Assembly (NCBI GenBank): GCA_963737705.1
Contig: CAVTTP010000005.1
Span: 62,001-126,000, forward strand
Source: PALSA-607 sp963737705
GTDB lineage: Bacteria; Actinomycetota; Actinomycetes; Acidothermales; Acidothermaceae
Length of the DNA stretch: 64,000 nucleotides
Reading direction: 5' to 3'
Part shown: positions 46,489-54,158 of the stretch, piece by piece
How positions within the stretch are numbered: position 1 is the first letter of the stretch
Layout: the number at the start of each line of letters is the position of its first letter
Made by a program: the position numbers and the translations under genes
The notes under the pieces: model-generated
Database searches by the model: none
What the model was told of the DNA's origin: nothing
What the model saw: only the letters and a program-made list of their open reading frames with translations

Positions 46489-47346
46489 ATGCGGACGGTG
46501 TCGGTCAGTTGGCAGCACTGCTTCGAGACTGCTGCCGTCCTGGTCGCCGTCGGCGGCGCGATGGCGGCGTCGAAGGACAAGCGGGTTAAGGCTGTCGGTG
46601 CCTTCGCCCGTGAGGTTGCCGTCATCGGCGTGCTCTACGCGTTGTGGGAGCTGGCGGGGCGGATAGCCGGTTTCAGCAACAAGGACGCGTACGTGCGGGC
46701 GCGATGGATCGAACATTTCGAACACGACATCTTCCTGCCTTCAGAACGCAGCGTGCAGAACCTGATCCTCGGTCACCCGCTGATCGTGCAGGTCGCCAAC
46801 CTCTATTACGCCGCCATGCACTTCCCGATGATGTTCGTGTTCTTGATCTGGCTGTTCTGGTGGCACCGAGATCAGTACCGGCCGGTGCGGCAAGTACTCG
46901 GCTGGACCACGTTGGTCTGCTTGATCGTGCAACTCGTGCCTGTCGCCCCGCCGCGTTTCCTGCCAGGCATCGTCGACACGGGCAAGCTCTATAACCAGTC
47001 GGTCTATCAACACGGGCTCGCGGTCGATCAGCTATCGACGATGCCCTCGGTTCACGTGGCATGGGCATGCCTTGTTGGCTATTACACCTGGAAGATCGGG
47101 AAGGGCCGCTGGCGCTACATCGGCCCGCTGCACATGGTGCTCACGATCTTCTTCGTCGTCGCGACCGGCAACCACTTCTGGCTCGACGGGATCGTCGCCG
47201 CCATGATTCTGTCGGCGTGCGCATGGTCCGTCTTCGGCGTCCGAACCGGCTGGCACGCAGCACTGCGTCGGTTGCGGGCGCGACACGATCAGTCGATTCT
47301 GCTTGACGACGCAGAACCCGTGACCGCTAGGGCTGATGCTCGTTGA
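46489..47346 (+). CDS. PAP2-type membrane phosphatase/transferase (AUR1-like)
   Basis: 285-residue membrane protein with about six helices. The C2 motif STMPSVHVAWA and C3 motif VVATGNHFWLDGIVAA are the catalytic His/Asp core of the PAP2_3 (inositol-phosphoceramide synthase/AUR1-like) group; the N-terminal part has FAREVAVIGVLYALWEL. Such enzymes transfer or hydrolyse lipid phosphates. The 3' end overlaps the convergent FAD-oxidase gene by 20 bp. Relation to the catabolic genes is not obvious. Confidence 0.83.
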   Translation: MRTVSVSWQHCFETAAVLVAVGGAMAASKDKRVKAVGAFAREVAVIGVLYALWELAGRIAGFSNKDAYVRARWIEHFEHDIFLPSERSVQNLILGHPLIVQVANLYYAAMHFPMMFVFLIWLFWWHRDQYRPVRQVLGWTTLVCLIVQLVPVAPPRFLPGIVDTGKLYNQSVYQHGLAVDQLSTMPSVHVAWACLVGYYTWKIGKGRWRYIGPLHMVLTIFFVVATGNHFWLDGIVAAMILSACAWSVFGVRTGWHAALRRLRARHDQSILLDDAEPVTARADAR

Positions 47347-48715
47347 GTTGCAGGTCGGCGCGGACTAGGTAGGAGCAGAAGAGTCGGTCGGGGTCGCGCT
47401 CTGTGCGAATGGCTTCCAGCCGGTCGTAGTTCACGTCCGACATGAACCGGTCGCTTCGTGCGGTGAAGTCGGTGTCGCCGAGATACACGCCCTCGCCTAG
47501 TCGGGCCAGTTCTGATGTGCGGTCATGTACCCAGCCGCGATACTTGGCGTCGTCCGCCTCACCCTTGTAGATCACGTAGGTGGCGAGGTAGACGTTTGCC
47601 TCCATCGAGAACGCCATGTCCGGCAATGCCCGCGTCGGCGCCCAGCCGTACCAGATCGAAAACGAATGCTCGGTCGGCAACTCCTTCCACAACCGGCTTA
47701 GTACCGGCGCGAGCTGCGGCGCCGTTGCATTGGTCCACGTGCAGTCGACGGCGTAACGGTGGTTGGTCGGATTCTGCACCGCTTGCGCGACATTCTCGTC
47801 GGCAATCGTCGTCTGCCCCCGCACATGGCCGAGTCGTTGGTTGTTCAGCGGACACGCGTCGAGAGGTTCAAGCAGGCGGTCGATCTCTTCGAGCGAATCG
47901 CCCATCACTGTGGTGTGCAACAACAGGACAGTGCCCTCTGGTCGCGCCTGTCCCTCATCGAGCGGGACGCCGGGTAGGCGGGTCGCCGCGATCACCGGTT
48001 CGACCGTGCGATGCAAGGTGGGCAGTACGTCGTGAAGCCATAGGAGCAGCGGCTCGGCGTCCTCGAGCCGAAACGTCCAGGTGTCCTGGACCATGACTGC
48101 CGGCAGCTCGTACGTGTTCAGGTGAAAGCGTGTGACGACGCCGGGAAACCCTGGCCCAGCGCCGCGCGCGGCCCAATACAGGTCACTGTTCTGGTACTCG
48201 TCGGCGCGAACCAATTCGCCGCCGGCGGTCACGACGTCCACCGCGAGCACGTTCTCGCACGCCCAACCCCAACTGCGACTGTTCCAGCCCTGCCCACCCT
48301 GAAGCAGAAAGCCGCCGAGGCCAACCGATTCGCAGTGGCCGCCGGGAAACGCTCGGCCGCGCGACGTCAGGAACGGCGCAAGCTCGGTGCCGCCACGCAC
48401 TGCCGGACTTACCGTCGCGACGTGTGTTGCTGCGTCGTAGGACATCTCACGCATCGCGCCAAGATCGATGAGGAGGCTGTCATCGCGGACGCTCCACGCG
48501 GCCCATGAGTGACCACCTGATCGCACCGCGACCTGTAGGTGCTCGTCGCGCGCAAGCCTGACCCCGGCAACGACGTCGTGCTCGTCCGCGGCCTGCAGCA
48601 CGGCGGCCGGAAATCGCTGGGGCCGCCGGGCGTTGAACACGCCCCCAACTCGGGCGCGCTCGTACCCGTCGTCGCCGCGCCGCCACAGCATTCCGTGGAA
48701 CTTGCTGCGCTTCAT
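47327..48715 (-). CDS. FAD-linked oxidase, berberine-bridge type (bicovalent signature)
   Basis: 462-residue PCMH/BBE oxidase. The first loop AVRSGGHSWAAWSV carries the His for the 8-alpha-histidyl bond, and GGHCESVGLGGFLLQGGQGW supplies the Cys for the 6-S-cysteinyl bond, so bicovalent FAD is expected, unlike the Cys-lacking paralogue at 32473-33852. The C-terminus ends in the BBE-type segment YDRLEAIRTERDPDRLF. Its ATG shares a base with the SDR stop upstream (TGATG). The stop lies inside the convergent PAP2 gene, a 20-bp overlap. Confidence 0.88.
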   Translation of the reverse strand: MKRSKFHGMLWRRGDDGYERARVGGVFNARRPQRFPAAVLQAADEHDVVAGVRLARDEHLQVAVRSGGHSWAAWSVRDDSLLIDLGAMREMSYDAATHVATVSPAVRGGTELAPFLTSRGRAFPGGHCESVGLGGFLLQGGQGWNSRSWGWACENVLAVDVVTAGGELVRADEYQNSDLYWAARGAGPGFPGVVTRFHLNTYELPAVMVQDTWTFRLEDAEPLLLWLHDVLPTLHRTVEPVIAATRLPGVPLDEGQARPEGTVLLLHTTVMGDSLEEIDRLLEPLDACPLNNQRLGHVRGQTTIADENVAQAVQNPTNHRYAVDCTWTNATAPQLAPVLSRLWKELPTEHSFSIWYGWAPTRALPDMAFSMEANVYLATYVIYKGEADDAKYRGWVHDRTSELARLGEGVYLGDTDFTARSDRFMSDVNYDRLEAIRTERDPDRLFCSYLVRADLQLNEHQP

Positions 48716-49482
48716 CAGCCGATCGCCGCCGCGCCGCCGTCGACGGGGATGTTCGCCCCGGTCACGTGAGCCGCCTCGTCCGAGGCAAGGAATAACACCG
48801 CGTTTGCCACGTCTTCGGGCTGGCCGACTCGGCCCATGGGGATGCGCTCGACCTGGCCTGCGAACGGGCTGTCGGGCTCCGACAGCAGCGGCGCAGTGTG
48901 CGGTGTGGCAGTCATCGCGGGACTCACCGCGTTGACCCTGATCTTGTGCGGACCGCCCTCGGTCACCAGCTGAAGCGTCAGCGACAAGACGCCGCCCTTG
49001 GCAGCGCCATGCGCGTTTTGTGGCATGAAGAACGCACCTCGGGTCGCCGAGATCGACGCGATATTTACGATCGAGCCGCCGCCACGATCCACCAGGTGCG
49101 GCCATACCGCGCGGGTGACGAGGAAAACGATGTCGAGTTCGTTTCGGATCGTGAACGACCAGTCGGCGACTGACAACTCGGAGATCGGACCGAACCTGAT
49201 CGCCGATGCATTGTTAACAAGGATGTCGACACCGCCGTACACGGCGACAGCCTGCCCCACCCAGTCGTTGGCGCCTCGCTCGGTGGCAAGGTCGACAGGC
49301 GCCATCGCCGTCATCTCTGCGCCGATCACGCGTGCCATCGACACCGTCTCGGCCGAGCCGTCGGGATCGAGATCGCAACCGACAACGCGCGCGCCTTCGC
49401 GGGCGAAAGTTAGGGCAATCGCGCGGCCGATGCCACCTCCGGTGCCGGTGACCAGTGCGACCTTGCCGCTCAGTCGACCCAT
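48715..49482 (-). CDS. SDR-family dehydrogenase
   Basis: 255-residue dehydrogenase with KVALVTGTGGGIGRAIALTFA, a NNAS segment, VNIASISATRG (catalytic Ser), and AKGGVLSLTLQL; note that the usual YxxxK reads NAHGAAKGG, so the Tyr appears replaced by His, which is worth checking. The C-terminus is AHVTGANIPVDGGAA. ATG at 49482 has GGAGG four nt upstream; a TTG five codons earlier lies within that site. It is coupled to the FAD oxidase, and the palindrome at 49500-49520 is 18 nt upstream. Confidence 0.82.
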   Translation of the reverse strand: MGRLSGKVALVTGTGGGIGRAIALTFAREGARVVGCDLDPDGSAETVSMARVIGAEMTAMAPVDLATERGANDWVGQAVAVYGGVDILVNNASAIRFGPISELSVADWSFTIRNELDIVFLVTRAVWPHLVDRGGGSIVNIASISATRGAFFMPQNAHGAAKGGVLSLTLQLVTEGGPHKIRVNAVSPAMTATPHTAPLLSEPDSPFAGQVERIPMGRVGQPEDVANAVLFLASDEAAHVTGANIPVDGGAAAIG

Positions 49483-49499
49483 CGAACCTCCGGTCAAGG

Positions 49500-49520
49500 C
49501 ACTTCCGTATTGCGGAAGTG
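49500..49520. promoter_or_regulatory. Candidate IclR operator, perfect palindrome
   Basis: ACTTCCG-TATTG-CGGAAGT (49501-49519) is a perfect 7-bp inverted repeat, extended one more pair by flanking C and G. It matches the regulon motif at 12 of 14 positions (with the Y/R variants, all 14). It lies between the SDR/FAD-oxidase operon and a divergent VOC gene and may control both. Confidence 0.65.
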
Positions 49521-49574
49521 GATTTTATCGAGTGAGAATGCCCTGGGACAAGGTGTCGATCTGAAGGGCCGCGG

Positions 49575-50081
49575 ATGACTGAACCCCGCACGATGAAACA
49601 GACGAGAGTGCGCGGTCTGCACCACATCGGCTACTGGGTCGACGATCTCGATGCGGCAATGGCCGACGCCCAGCGCATATTGGGTGTCGGACCGTTCAAA
49701 GTGCTCGAGCACATTGATCTCGGCGACTTTCGTTTCCTAGGCTCGAATGCTGCCGTGCTCGATCACTCGGCGGCGTTCACCGCGTGGGGGCCGGTGCTCC
49801 TCGAGCTCAACCAGGTGCACGTAGTCGAACCACCAGAACTCCGGGAGGCGCTCGGCATCAGGCATGGCGCGGTCAGTCACGTCTCTTGGACGACTGATGA
49901 TCTCGAGGCCGAAGGTGCGCATATGGCGGACGCCGGCTGCGCGCTGCTGACCACGTCCGTCGGTGGCGCGGTCGCGAACTGGTTCTCCGGCGGCCCGTTG
50001 TTCGGACACGCCGTGGAGATCCACCAGCCACCCGAGCGCGTGTTGAACTTCTGGCAATCGATACGGGACGAATCGTCTTAG
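49575..50081 (+). CDS. VOC-family protein C
   Basis: 168-residue glyoxalase-like protein opening with VRGLHHIGYWVDDLDAAMADA, the first beta-alpha module with the metal His, and with HVSWTTDDLEAEGAHM in the second module and HAVEIHQPP at the end carrying Glu and His ligands. It is divergent from the SDR/FAD-oxidase operon, with the palindrome in between. Its alternative start is six codons later. The substrate is unknown. Confidence 0.8.
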   Translation: MTEPRTMKQTRVRGLHHIGYWVDDLDAAMADAQRILGVGPFKVLEHIDLGDFRFLGSNAAVLDHSAAFTAWGPVLLELNQVHVVEPPELREALGIRHGAVSHVSWTTDDLEAEGAHMADAGCALLTTSVGGAVANWFSGGPLFGHAVEIHQPPERVLNFWQSIRDESS

Positions 50082-50188
50082 GCACGGCAGACGTATGGGT
50101 TTGGCAAAGTTTCTCCATAAATAGGGGAGATGGCGGTACAACGGGTCGTTACGTCGATCTCTCTTCCCGGCCCCGAGGAGGTTGCCTG

Positions 50189-50389
50189 GTGGGCGACTTC
50201 GCCGAGAACAACGAGGCCTCACAGGCGCAAGGGGCCAGCGTCGAGGGTCGATGTGTGTGCCGCGGTTATGCGACTCCACCACCGCATCGGCCCAGTGGCG
50301 AGTGCTATTGGTGCCATCACCCGCAGTCGAAACACGCAGACGGCGCGGGTCTGTGCGAAGTCTTTCCCTACGGACCGATGCGGCACTAG
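50189..50389 (+). CDS. Small Cys/His-rich protein, putative zinc-binding
   Basis: 66 residues, not recognised. The C-terminal 45 residues contain CVC, then CYWCHH, an SKH and a further Cys (GLCEVFPYG), a plausible metal-binding set (CxC-x14-CxxCHH). The N-terminal 20 residues are polar. The GTG start has GAGGAGG seven nt upstream, one of the better ribosome sites in the window, which argues it is expressed. It stands alone between a VOC gene and a convergent transporter operon. Confidence 0.65.
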   Translation: MGDFAENNEASQAQGASVEGRCVCRGYATPPPHRPSGECYWCHHPQSKHADGAGLCEVFPYGPMRH

Positions 50390-50423
50390 TCGGACTACAA
50401 GCCCCTTGCCCGCCTGTCGCTCG

Positions 50424-51119
50424 TCAGCTTGCGGGCGTGGACTCTCGGCCCGATTCCCGTGGGCCGAGCACCGTGATCAGCGTCAGCCCCACGGCAATCA
50501 CGAGAATCGCGCAGGTTGCACCGCCACCATCGTGTGGTGGGCGGCTCGCCCAGATCCATGGCGAGACCGAGCCATGCGCGAGTGCCGCTTCTGTGATGAG
50601 CAGGTAAGCCATCGGCCCGATCCAACCGAAGGATCCGCCGACAATCGCTGCGGTAATCAGCCCGATGCCGACGAGGCCGGTCACGTTGCGGAGGAGGGTG
50701 AGGGTCCCGCCCGGCATCGCGCCGGTCGCGGCCCCAGCGGCTAGTGCGCCGAATGCGACTGCGGTGACCGTGACGATCGCGAAGGGCCGCAGCCAGGGCA
50801 GCCACCGGCCGGCAGCTCGTTCTATTTCGCCGAAAGGCCCGTACGTGGTGACTGCGACTACCGCAGCGGTACCGGTCTCGATGGTGAGCGGGATGAACTG
50901 CTGGGCAGCGGCACCGCCGGCGATGTTCCAGTGCCAATACAGCGAGGCTCCCAGTAGCGCGCCGAGGCCGGCGAACAGTACGAGTGCCGTCGGCACGCGG
51001 CGGCTGATCAGGTACAGCCCCGCCAGTCGCAAGCCAGCGACTATCGACGTTCGTCGAGTCGGGGTCGGTTGGAGTGGAACGCTTCCAGGCGCGCGACGGT
51101 GCAGGCCCGCAGTGGTCAT
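50424..51119 (-). CDS. Membrane protein of sigma/ABC exporter operon
   Basis: 231-residue protein with about six membrane helices (first at about 35-55, last at about 205-222). No family is recognised; length and hydropathy resemble ABC-2 permease-like partners. The ATG overlaps the preceding membrane protein gene by 4 bp. It is the last gene of the five-gene operon that begins with an ECF sigma factor. Confidence 0.7.
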   Translation of the reverse strand: MTTAGLHRRAPGSVPLQPTPTRRTSIVAGLRLAGLYLISRRVPTALVLFAGLGALLGASLYWHWNIAGGAAAQQFIPLTIETGTAAVVAVTTYGPFGEIERAAGRWLPWLRPFAIVTVTAVAFGALAAGAATGAMPGGTLTLLRNVTGLVGIGLITAAIVGGSFGWIGPMAYLLITEAALAHGSVSPWIWASRPPHDGGGATCAILVIAVGLTLITVLGPRESGRESTPAS

Positions 51120-52654
51120 GGCAGCTCGCCGATGGTGACCTGCCCGGCGCGCAGCGCAGCCAGATGAGCATTGAGCCAGCCGTGCTGGGCGGCGATCGGC
51201 AGCGCAGCGAGTCGCTGGGCCGCCGCATAAATCGCTCCACTCGCAGGTGTCGGACTCGGCCCCGGTGCGTCGCGCAGGGTGTTAGCGAGCTGCGGTTGCG
51301 CGTCGAACGAGATCCCAACGTCATGCAAGAGCGCCGCTTCGACGCCCTGCTGGGCCGGGTCGCCCGATCCGTCATTCGCGCCCACGAATGCGCGCACGAA
51401 CAGTAGCTGCACTTGGTTGGCAAACTGGTCGGTTGCGACAGACCCGACGCCAAAGCCGTTGGGTCCTGGCAAGTTGAGGACGCCGAGCGAGATGCGAAGC
51501 GTCGGCGGCTGCCCGCCTAGCGTCGTCGACGCTTGGGGCGCGCCGTCGCCGAGAGATCCCGCGGCAACTTGGGTGACGTTGACAGGCGCGCCGGGCAGGC
51601 CGGCTACCTCGGCGAGTACCGGCGTCAGTGCCGCCGTCACGTCCGGAAGCCATCGGCGGTAGGCAGGGTTCACGCACACCGGCACGCTGCCGGCGCTGCT
51701 GCACGCGGATGTGTAGGAAATCGGCGAGTCGTCGGCATTGTCGTGCAAAGCCGAGATCACGACCCCCTGCGCTGACAGCCGTGCGGAGTTCACCAATGCC
51801 ACGCCGGTCGCAGCCAACGCCACACCAGCGATGGCACCGAGGGCAGCCGTGCGGCGCAACCAAGGGCCACCGGCCCGAGTCGGCAAGCCGGTCAGGCCGA
51901 GCGCCGCAACGGCGATGCCGGACAAGAACATGATTCGCGCGAACGGCAGGTCAGGCAGCCAGCGGTAGAAAACCCCGGAGTCAACCCCGATGCTGCCATC
52001 GAAGTTGCCGTTGGAGTTGGTTGGCAGGATCAGCGCCCATCCGTCGGTTTGCCTAAACCCGGTCTGCGATGACATGACCATCGCCAGGAATCCGCCGAAC
52101 GCAGCGACGGGCGCGGCGAACCGGCTCGGCCAGTAAGCGCCGACAGCGAAACCCGCGGCACTAAAGGTGATGACAGCCGTCGCGCCGACGGCGACCCACC
52201 ACCACGGCGGAGCGCCTTTGACGCCCTGGTGTCCGTACACCGCAAACATGACGCACACGAAGACCAGGTAGGAACCGGCGGCCCAGATCGCCGTCGCGGC
52301 CCACGTCGCAAGCTTCGCGGTCCAGCGCGGCCGCGAAGTAGTGGTGATCAGGTCGGCCAACCCGCGACGGCCGTCCCGCGATCCCATCCACGCTGCCACG
52401 CCGGCAACAAACGGCCCGAAATCGATAATCGTGTGGCCCTGACCCATGTTCCAGAACGTGCGAAGCCCATACAGCGGCATCGTGGCCGTGCTCGGCCGGT
52501 AGGAGTCGAACCAGAACAGCGCGGCAATCAGCGGCAGAACCCAAGGCATCGCGTTATGCCGCAGTTCCACCCGCAACAACCGTGCGGCATTGAGCGGGAC
52601 GGCGGCGGTGGCCCTCGTTGTCAGATCGCGCGGCGGAGCGTCGGTGGCGGTCAT
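51116..52654 (-). CDS. ABC exporter membrane subunit
   Basis: 512-residue multi-helix membrane protein following the ATPase gene with a one-base TAATG overlap. The N-terminal half carries about six helices, then a large extracytoplasmic segment after about residue 290 (with SYTSACSSAGSVPVCVNPAYRRW, four Cys within it) and a soluble C-terminus. I do not recognise a defined family; the position makes it the likely permease for the ATPase. The Cys-rich external loop is unusual. Confidence 0.72.
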   Translation of the reverse strand: MTATDAPPRDLTTRATAAVPLNAARLLRVELRHNAMPWVLPLIAALFWFDSYRPSTATMPLYGLRTFWNMGQGHTIIDFGPFVAGVAAWMGSRDGRRGLADLITTTSRPRWTAKLATWAATAIWAAGSYLVFVCVMFAVYGHQGVKGAPPWWWVAVGATAVITFSAAGFAVGAYWPSRFAAPVAAFGGFLAMVMSSQTGFRQTDGWALILPTNSNGNFDGSIGVDSGVFYRWLPDLPFARIMFLSGIAVAALGLTGLPTRAGGPWLRRTAALGAIAGVALAATGVALVNSARLSAQGVVISALHDNADDSPISYTSACSSAGSVPVCVNPAYRRWLPDVTAALTPVLAEVAGLPGAPVNVTQVAAGSLGDGAPQASTTLGGQPPTLRISLGVLNLPGPNGFGVGSVATDQFANQVQLLFVRAFVGANDGSGDPAQQGVEAALLHDVGISFDAQPQLANTLRDAPGPSPTPASGAIYAAAQRLAALPIAAQHGWLNAHLAALRAGQVTIGELP

Positions 52655-53415
52655 TACACCGCGGCCCTAGTCGATCGGGCCGCCGCGAGCACCGAGCTGT
52701 AGCCACGCTCGAGGGGAGCGTCTCCGGCCGCCCCGGTTCCCTCGCCGAGTGCGATCAACTCATCGGGGGTGCCCTGAAAGACGATCCTTCCGGCGTCCAT
52801 CAACGCGACCTCGGCGCACGCAGCCGCGACGTCCTCCACCAGGTGGGTCGACACGATCACACTGGAGCGCTCACCAAGCTCTCGAAGCAGCGCACGAAAG
52901 GCCACGCGCTGCTCGGGGTCCAGCCCCGCGCTCGGTTCGTCCAACAGCAACAGTTCGGGCTCGTTGACGATCGCCTGCGCGATCCCGACCCGGCGCAGCA
53001 TGCCGCCGGAAAGGGTCTTCAGTTTCGCCTTCGCCTTGTCGCCGAGGTCGACCCGCTCGATGGCAGTGGCCACCGCCTTCGGCACGCGGGCCGGCGGCAT
53101 CTCTTTCAGCAACGCGAAATACTCGACAAACTCGACCACTGTGAACCCTGGGTGGTAGCCCAGGTTTTGCGGCACGTATCCGAGCCGTCGCCGGATCTCC
53201 CGCCGTGTTCCGTACGCGCCTGGGTCGCGGCCGAGCAACCGCAGTTGTCCTGAGCTCGCCGGAATAACCGTGGCCATGATTCGCAGCAGCGTGGTCTTCC
53301 CAGCGCCGTTGGGACCAAGCAATCCGAACACCCCAACACCAGCCTCCAGGCTCACCCCTGCCACCGCCTGAGTGCGACCGAACCGCCTGGTCACATCGCT
53401 GATCTCAACGTTCAT
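52654..53415 (-). CDS. ABC exporter ATP-binding protein
   Basis: 253-residue ATPase of the ABC-2/drug-exporter type. Walker A LLGPNGAGKTTLLRIMATV, the signature LSGGMLRRVGIAQAI and Walker B LLLLDEPSAGLDPEQR are present, then VSTHLVEDV. The ATG at 53415 overlaps the preceding membrane protein's stop as ATGA; an extension upstream is not supported. The C-terminal 30 residues are a variable tail. Confidence 0.9.
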   Translation of the reverse strand: MNVEISDVTRRFGRTQAVAGVSLEAGVGVFGLLGPNGAGKTTLLRIMATVIPASSGQLRLLGRDPGAYGTRREIRRRLGYVPQNLGYHPGFTVVEFVEYFALLKEMPPARVPKAVATAIERVDLGDKAKAKLKTLSGGMLRRVGIAQAIVNEPELLLLDEPSAGLDPEQRVAFRALLRELGERSSVIVSTHLVEDVAAACAEVALMDAGRIVFQGTPDELIALGEGTGAAGDAPLERGYSSVLAAARSTRAAV

Positions 53416-54158
53416 GACGTTCCTCTCGGGATACGGGTGGCAAACCAGGCGGTAGTTGCGCACGCGGCGGCGACCGCCAGATAGGGAATGACAAGTGCGG
53501 AACTGTCGAACGCCGGCGTGACTTGGCCGGAAGCCGTCGACACCGACAGCACCGTGATCGCCCACGCGCCCATGCCTGCCGCGACGCCGGCATTAGCCGA
53601 CCGAGTCACAGTGGCCACTGCAATGGCCAGCGCGGAGACTGCGGTCATCGGGACTAGCCAGCCGAACGTGATCGCAGCGACGGTCCCCGATGCCGCCGAT
53701 GCGGCAAGCCCGAGCGCGGTGTTCAGCGCGAACACCACCACGACCCGAACCAATAAGACCATCCGGTCGCCGACCGCCATGCTCAGCGACAGCTCCCAAG
53801 CCGGATCGACTCCCGGCCCGTAGGCGTAGGCGATACCCGCGCCCGCGATCGCGGGTGCGAAGAGCGCTACGAATGGCGTGCCGGTCCCGAGCGTGGCCAG
53901 CGTCCCGGCTGCCAGGATGATCGCGCTGGCGATGAGCCAGCCAAGCAGCAGAGACGGCGTGGTCACCATCGCCCGCGCCAAGCCCGGCGAGCGCAGCACC
54001 CTCCCGGCCAACCGCTCCACCAAGCCCGGCCGGCGGCGCCACACGTCCGAGGCGACCCCCAGCCACACCCGTTGCAAATCGACGTCGGGCGGACACTCGT
54101 CCCACTCTGGTCGCCGCGAGACCTCGCTGCGCCAACTCATGTCACCGCTATAGGTCAT
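53412..54158 (-). CDS. Six-helix membrane protein coupled to ECF sigma factor
   Basis: 248-residue membrane protein. A polar N-terminus of about 65 residues with WRSEVSRRPEWDECPPDVDLQRVWLG precedes about six hydrophobic helices. GGGAGG five nt before the ATG is a strong ribosome site. It overlaps the sigma gene by 11 bp and the ATPase gene by 4 bp, the arrangement usual for membrane anti-sigma or sensor partners, but it lacks a recognised zf-HC2 motif. Role as the sigma factor's partner is inferred from context. Confidence 0.72.
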   Translation of the reverse strand: MTYSGDMSWRSEVSRRPEWDECPPDVDLQRVWLGVASDVWRRRPGLVERLAGRVLRSPGLARAMVTTPSLLLGWLIASAIILAAGTLATLGTGTPFVALFAPAIAGAGIAYAYGPGVDPAWELSLSMAVGDRMVLLVRVVVVFALNTALGLAASAASGTVAAITFGWLVPMTAVSALAIAVATVTRSANAGVAAGMGAWAITVLSVSTASGQVTPAFDSSALVIPYLAVAAACATTAWFATRIPRGTS

